From: Williamsia soli
GTDB lineage: Bacteria > Actinomycetota > Actinomycetes > Mycobacteriales > Mycobacteriaceae
Reading direction: 5' to 3'
DNA length: 64,000 bases
Assembly: GCF_017377795.1 (NCBI RefSeq)
Contig: NZ_JAFRDR010000003.1
Location: 558,001-622,000 of the forward strand
Shown: positions 60,602 to 64,000 of the stretch, one piece after another
Layout: each line of letters starts with the position of its first letter
How positions within the stretch are numbered: position 1 is the first letter of the stretch
Program-made: the position numbers and the translations under genes
The notes under the pieces: generated by a model
The model's database searches: none
Told to the model about the DNA's origin: nothing
What the model saw: the letters and a program-made list of their open reading frames with translations, nothing else

Positions 60602-62122
60602 TCAGTCCATGGTCGGGATGACGAACTCGGCGCCATCCTTGATACCCGAGGGCCACCGCGTCGTGATGGTCTTGACCTTGGTGTAGAACTGGATCGCTGC
60701 CGGTCCGTGCTGATTCAGATCGCCGAATCCGGAGCGCTTCCAGCCACCGAAGGTGTGGTAGGCCACCGGCACCGGGATGGGCACGTTCACGCCCACCATG
60801 CCGCACTGCACGCGGGCGGTGAAGTCGCGGGCGGCGTCGCCGTCCTGGGTGAAGATCGCGACACCGTTGCCGTACTCGTGCTCGGACGGAAGCGCCAGCG
60901 CCTCTTCGTAATCCGCGGCACGAACGATGCAGACCACCGGTCCGAAGATCTCGTCGGTGTAGATCGTCTGATCCTTCTTGACGTGATCGAAGAGTGTGGG
61001 CCCGATGAAGTAGCCCTCTTCCAGGCTCTGACCGTCGTAGGTCAGGTCGTCGGTCGTGCGCTCGCGGCCGTCGATGACCAGCTCGGCGCCGGCGTCCACA
61101 CCCTGCTGGATGTAGTCCTTGACGCGTTCGAGAGCAGCCTTGCTGACGAGGGGGCCGTAGTCGGCCTTGATGTCGAGGCTGTGGCCGACGCGCAGGGCGT
61201 TGACCTTGTCGACCAGCTTCTCGCGCAGGCGATTTGCGGTGGCCTCACCCACGGGCACGGCCACCGAGATCGCCATGCAGCGCTCACCGGCGCTGCCATA
61301 CCCGGCACCGATCAGTGCGTCGGCGACCTGATCGAGGTCGGCGTCAGGGAGGATGATCATGTGGTTCTTGGCGCCACCGAAGCACTGTGCGCGCTTGCCG
61401 TTCGCGGCTGCGTTCGAGTAGATGTACTGCGCGATGTCGGAGCTGCCGACAAAGCCGTATGCCTGCACGTCGTCGTTGTTCAACAGGGCGTCAACGGCTT
61501 CCTTGTCGCCGTGGATGACCTGGAACACGCCTGCGGGCAGTCCGGCTTCGAGGAACAACTCGGCCAGGCGCACGGGCACCGACGGGTCACGCTCGGACGG
61601 CTTGAGGATGAACGCGTTTCCGGTTGCCAGCGCGGGGCCGGCCTTCCAGAGCGGGATCATGGCGGGGAAGTTGAACGGGGTGATGCCTGCGACGACACCG
61701 AGCGGCTGGCGAACCGAGTGCACGTCGATGCCGGTGCCGGCGCCTTCGGTGAACTCGCCCTTCAGCAGGTGCGGGATGCCGATCGCGAATTCGATGACCT
61801 CGACGCCGCGCTGGATGTCACCCTTGGCGTCGGGAACGGTCTTGCCATGCTCTTTGGAGAGCAGCTCGGCGAGTTCGTCCATGTTCTCGCCGACGAGTGC
61901 AACGAACTTCATCATCACGCGAGCGCGACGCTGCGGGTTCCATGCAGCCCAGATTTTCTGCGCCTCGACTGCGGTGGCAACCGCGGCATCGACCTCGGCC
62001 GTACTGGCCAGAGGAACGGTTGCCTGCACCTTGCCGGTGCTGGGGTCCATCACATCTGCGGTGCGCCCGCTGGTCCCGGCGACGTGTGCGCCGTCCACGA
62101 AATGGTCGATTTGCCTGGTCAT
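60602..62122 (-). CDS. mmsA: methylmalonate-semialdehyde dehydrogenase (CoA-acylating)
   Basis: A 506-aa CoA-acylating aldehyde dehydrogenase forming propionyl-CoA and CO2 from methylmalonate semialdehyde (valine and thymine breakdown). Nucleophile Cys282 in AGERCMA and Asn151 in TPFNFP are present; the general-base Glu of other ALDHs is replaced in CFGGAKNH, as is typical of MmsA. ATG 62122 has GAGGA 5-6 nt upstream; a second ATG at 62140 is less likely. An 18-bp palindrome lies 47-64 bp upstream. First gene of the operon. Confidence 0.96.
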   Translation of the reverse strand: MTRQIDHFVDGAHVAGTSGRTADVMDPSTGKVQATVPLASTAEVDAAVATAVEAQKIWAAWNPQRRARVMMKFVALVGENMDELAELLSKEHGKTVPDAKGDIQRGVEVIEFAIGIPHLLKGEFTEGAGTGIDVHSVRQPLGVVAGITPFNFPAMIPLWKAGPALATGNAFILKPSERDPSVPVRLAELFLEAGLPAGVFQVIHGDKEAVDALLNNDDVQAYGFVGSSDIAQYIYSNAAANGKRAQCFGGAKNHMIILPDADLDQVADALIGAGYGSAGERCMAISVAVPVGEATANRLREKLVDKVNALRVGHSLDIKADYGPLVSKAALERVKDYIQQGVDAGAELVIDGRERTTDDLTYDGQSLEEGYFIGPTLFDHVKKDQTIYTDEIFGPVVCIVRAADYEEALALPSEHEYGNGVAIFTQDGDAARDFTARVQCGMVGVNVPIPVPVAYHTFGGWKRSGFGDLNQHGPAAIQFYTKVKTITTRWPSGIKDGAEFVIPTMD

Positions 62123-62168
62123 GGGGTCCTCACAAGTCATCTACGAGCGTGTTGTCCCCATCACCATA

Positions 62169-62186
62169 TACTAGGACTTCCTAGTA
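62169..62186 (-). promoter_or_regulatory. 18-bp palindromic operator before mmsA
   Basis: TACTAGGA-CT-TCCTAGTA is a perfect 8+2+8 palindrome 47-64 bp upstream of mmsA. The regulator is not encoded in this window; TetR-type proteins often bind such sites. Confidence 0.65.
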
Positions 62187-62216
62187 ATAAAGACCCCAGG
62201 CGGCCCGAGACGACGA

Positions 62217-62299
62217 ATGGCCCTGAAAACCGGCACATAGCCGCCGCTCGAGGGCGTATACCCCTCGGAGCTCACCTATGTGCCGGTTTTCAGGGCCAT
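62217..62299. terminator. perfect 24-bp inverted repeat between mmsA and the DUF5302 gene
   Basis: Arms 62217-62240 and 62276-62299 are exact 24-base reverse complements. The 35-nt spacer contains a second small hairpin (CGAGGG/CCCTCG). It lies 20 bp past the stop of the minus-strand DUF5302 gene and 31 bp upstream of the mmsA operator, so it could end read-through into mmsA. No U tract is present; a small mobile remnant is also possible. Confidence 0.6.
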
Positions 62300-62318
62300 C
62301 TCGGCCGAGTGGTGGCGA

Positions 62319-62480
62319 CTACCCCGTCTTGCGGCGGAAATTCTGCTGACCGCTCTCCGGCCCGTGCTGCCCGGCGGCCTTCGACGTCGCATCCTTGTGA
62401 TCGGACGTCGGCTGGCCCTTCTGCTTCTTGCGCTCGAGTGCCTCGCGGAACTTTCGCTTGGTCTCGTCGTCTGCAGCCAT
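62319..62480 (-). CDS. DUF5302 family protein
   Basis: A 53-aa charged protein starting MAADDETKRKFREALERKKQ and ending QQNFRRKTG, the signature of DUF5302, an actinobacterial family of tiny basic, probably disordered proteins of unknown function. ATG 62480 gives this canonical start. It lies between the YwqK-like gene and the 24-bp inverted repeat. Confidence 0.87.
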   Translation of the reverse strand: MAADDETKRKFREALERKKQKGQPTSDHKDATSKAAGQHGPESGQQNFRRKTG

Positions 62481-62558
62481 GTCGTACCCCTTCACGTGCG
62501 GTTGATGGTGGTGAGCGTATCCAGCGGCGACAACCGATGTCAGCTGGTTTTTGCCGTC

Positions 62559-62575
62559 CGGGCAATCATTGCCCG
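62559..62575 (-). terminator. short perfect palindrome after the YwqK-like gene
   Basis: CGGGCAAT-C-ATTGCCCG (62559-62575) is a perfect 8-bp inverted repeat, 24 bp past the stop of the minus-strand YwqK-like gene. It could act as a weak terminator or mRNA end structure. No U tract. Confidence 0.4.
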
Positions 62576-62599
62576 ACCGGGCCGAAACGCCACCATCGG

Positions 62600-63016
62600 T
62601 CAGCTCTGCATAGGCCGGTGATTCGTGGTTCGCTCGACCGTCCCATCGGCGTTGAAGTACTGCCACTGCCCGATCTTCTTGCCGCCGATCCGGTCACCGC
62701 GATCGATCAGGTTGCCCTCCGGACTCCAGCGCTCCCAGAGCCCACTCTTCTGACCTCTGTCGAATGAACCCTTCTGCAACAGGCCGCCGCCCGCTCGGTA
62801 CCACACACACGCCCCGTCGAGTTCGCCGTCGTGATAGTTCGATTCGGAACGAAGCGTCCCATCACGAAAATAGTGGCGCCACAGACCTTCTCGACGATCC
62901 CGGCGGTAGGTCCCGGTCGCCTCACCGCCGTGCGGGTCGGACTCGCGCCACAAGCCGGTCTTACGACCCTGCGCATCCGTGGCATTGGCGGGCTGTTCGG
63001 CCTGGTCGTCTGTCAT
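62600..63016 (-). CDS. YwqK/MORN-repeat protein
   Basis: A 138-aa protein with about five beta-hairpin repeats of the G.W..Y..DG.L....Y..G..DG type: GLWRHYFRDGTLRSESNYHDGELDG, CVWYRAGGGLLQKGSFDRGQKSG, LWERWSPEGNLIDRGDRIGGKKIG, QWQYFNADGTVERTT. This resembles antitoxin-labelled YwqK proteins, but no toxin gene is adjacent. It is divergent from the flavodoxin gene over 149 bp. Function unknown. Confidence 0.75.
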   Translation of the reverse strand: MTDDQAEQPANATDAQGRKTGLWRESDPHGGEATGTYRRDRREGLWRHYFRDGTLRSESNYHDGELDGACVWYRAGGGLLQKGSFDRGQKSGLWERWSPEGNLIDRGDRIGGKKIGQWQYFNADGTVERTTNHRPMQS

Positions 63017-63165
63017 TGGCCAAGGTTACCGAGCGCCGGAACGCGACTGGGATATGCGGCAACTGTTCGCTAAAATCGCGGGTCGGCGCCACTTGCCCGC
63101 TGGTCCGTTCAACCGAGCCAAAGGGTACCCTTAGTCGCCCCTGATCTACGTGGAGAGAGAATTAG

Positions 63166-63624
63166 ATGTCTGTGGTGATCCTGTACGGCAGCGAGACCGG
63201 AACCGCCGAACTGGTTTCTGATGCGATCTCTGACGTGCTGTCGCAGCAACACGATGTGTCGATGTACGACATGACCGACTTTGCCGTCGAGGACCTCTCG
63301 TCCGACGATTTCTACGTCGTCGTGTGTTCCACCTACGGCGAGGGCGAGTTGCCCACCGGCGCAGAGCCGTTCGCCGAAGGTCTCGACGACGAGAAGCCGG
63401 AGCTCGACGGCCTGCGGTTCGCCACCTTCGGACTGGGCGACAGCGTGTACGACGACACCTTCAACCGCGGCGGCGAGATCATCGCCGAAAAGCTCGTGGA
63501 CCTGGGTGCTTCGCAGGTCGGAGAGCACGGCCGCCACGACGCGTCGTCGAAGATCGCCGCGAAGGTCCAGGCAGCAGAGTGGGCAGCCGAGATCTCGAAG
63601 GTCATCAGTTCCGCCAACCACTGA
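63166..63624 (+). CDS. flavodoxin domain protein (MioC-like)
   Basis: A 152-aa FMN protein: phosphate-binding loop YGSETGTAELVSDA (5-18), isoalloxazine loops CSTYGEGELPTGAEPF near 53-68 and FGLGDSVYDDTFNRGG near 87-102. It carries one or two electrons between a reductase and a target. GGAGAGA 6-8 nt before the ATG supports this start. A downstream FAD-linked oxidase starts 50 bp later, but co-transcription is not certain. Confidence 0.9.
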   Translation: MSVVILYGSETGTAELVSDAISDVLSQQHDVSMYDMTDFAVEDLSSDDFYVVVCSTYGEGELPTGAEPFAEGLDDEKPELDGLRFATFGLGDSVYDDTFNRGGEIIAEKLVDLGASQVGEHGRHDASSKIAAKVQAAEWAAEISKVISSANH

Positions 63625-63674
63625 CTTCTCGGCTCCGGCACCCCTGGCGTCGGACCGCCACTACCCTCGAAACC

Positions 63675-64000
63675 ATGACGACGATCACTGCGCTCGACGA
63701 CTTGGTGACAGCCCTGCCTGCCGGAGTGGTGATCACCGATCCCGACATCGTCGCGTCATATCGGCAGGACCGCGCATTCGATCCGGCTGCGGGTACCGCC
63801 ATGGCGGTGGTCCGCGCCACCAGCACCGCCGACGTCCAGGCGGCCGTTCGCTGGTGCGCCGCCAACAACATCGCGATCATCCCCCGCGGTGCGGGCACCG
63901 GCTTGTCGGGCGGAGCCACCGCTGTCGACGGCGGCATCGTGCTCACCACCGAGAAGATGCGCGACATCACCGTCGACCCAATCACGCGGTCCGCGATCTG
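63675..64000 (+). CDS. FAD-linked oxidase (GlcD/D-lactate-dehydrogenase type), 5' part
   Basis: The first 108 codons of a VAO-family flavoprotein run off the right edge. The FAD-binding loop IPRGAGTGLSGGA appears near residue 75, preceded by DVQAAVRWCAANNIAIIP, the layout of glycolate oxidase subunit GlcD or FAD-linked D-2-hydroxyacid dehydrogenases. Start ATG 63675; no strong Shine-Dalgarno. The remaining domain and any partner subunits lie outside the window. Confidence 0.87.
   Translation, partial: MTTITALDDLVTALPAGVVITDPDIVASYRQDRAFDPAAGTAMAVVRATSTADVQAAVRWCAANNIAIIPRGAGTGLSGGATAVDGGIVLTTEKMRDITVDPITRSAI

Noticed and set aside
62217-62240. Seven-codon ORF ATG...TAG in the left arm of the inverted repeat
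   Set aside because: No ribosome-binding site or regulatory leader logic was seen; the ATG/TAG ends are probably chance.
60707-62767. 686-aa plus-strand open frame antisense to mmsA
   Set aside because: It is a shadow of the mmsA codons with low-complexity Val/Asp/Gly content. It crosses the operator, the inverted repeat and three other genes.
62600-63016. Toxin-antitoxin system
   Set aside because: YwqK-like proteins are often labelled antitoxins, but no toxin-like gene is adjacent.

Overview
The window is high-GC DNA from an actinomycete of the order Mycobacteriales, most like Gordonia, Rhodococcus or Williamsia. Pointers are a bacterial CYP51 operon in the same order as M. tuberculosis Rv0763c-Rv0771, a fused ferredoxin/ferredoxin reductase of FprB type, paired DUF3558 lipoproteins, DUF5302 and DUF2277 proteins, a mycofactocin-type SDR, F420/FMN luciferase-like (LLM) oxidoreductases, and frequent GTG starts with 4-bp ATGA/GTGA overlaps. 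I saw no rRNA, tRNA, CRISPR array, transposase or phage gene.

0.4-13 kb: a divergent catabolic locus. The minus-strand operon (8173 down to 368) runs TetR, CYP123-like P450, SDR, CYP51, 3Fe-4S ferredoxin, NTF2-like protein, an unrecognised 421-aa protein, SDR, thioesterase-like protein. The plus-strand operon (8228-12683) runs aldehyde dehydrogenase, SDR, hydroxyisobutyrate-dehydrogenase-like protein, carboxymuconolactone-decarboxylase-like protein, LLM oxidoreductase. 13-20 kb: assorted hydrolases and amidohydrolases, a quinone reductase, a methyltransferase and a phosphoesterase. 20-26 kb: a branched-chain-type ABC importer in which two permeases and one ATPase are a single polypeptide. 26-43 kb: an accessory degradation region with two paralogous acyl-CoA ligases, a zinc alcohol dehydrogenase, four SDRs, a flavin monooxygenase, two LLM enzymes, a phosphotransferase-like protein and five regulators. 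43-48 kb: a terpene-cyclase-like protein/methyltransferase/glycosyltransferase operon and fprB. 48-56 kb: housekeeping and envelope genes (acyl-ACP thioesterase, DUF3558 pair, S4 protein, AurF-like diiron protein, MarR, HsaA-like monooxygenase, prs). 56-64 kb: aldehyde dehydrogenase, ribokinase, the valine-catabolic operon mmsA-acyl-CoA dehydrogenase-mmsB, small proteins, a flavodoxin and the start of a FAD-linked oxidase.

Two regulatory themes cross the window. A 19-bp element, consensus GTCCAGACnnGTGTCCAGA, occurs five times: in the CYP51/aldA divergent promoter, at the start of a paralogous TetR gene, before the mycofactocin-type SDR, before an LLM operon, and before fprB. KstR-like boxes (TnnAACnnGTTnnA or one mismatch) lie before fprB, an HsaA-like monooxygenase, an acyl-CoA ligase and the same LLM operon. 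Together they suggest coordinated control of oxidation of a steroid- or terpenoid-like substrate and its electron supply. Structured DNA also stands out: a dispersed element whose stem covaries among three copies, a 13-unit array of about 21 bp, a hairpin that pairs almost fully only in the minus-strand RNA, and a perfect 24-bp inverted repeat.
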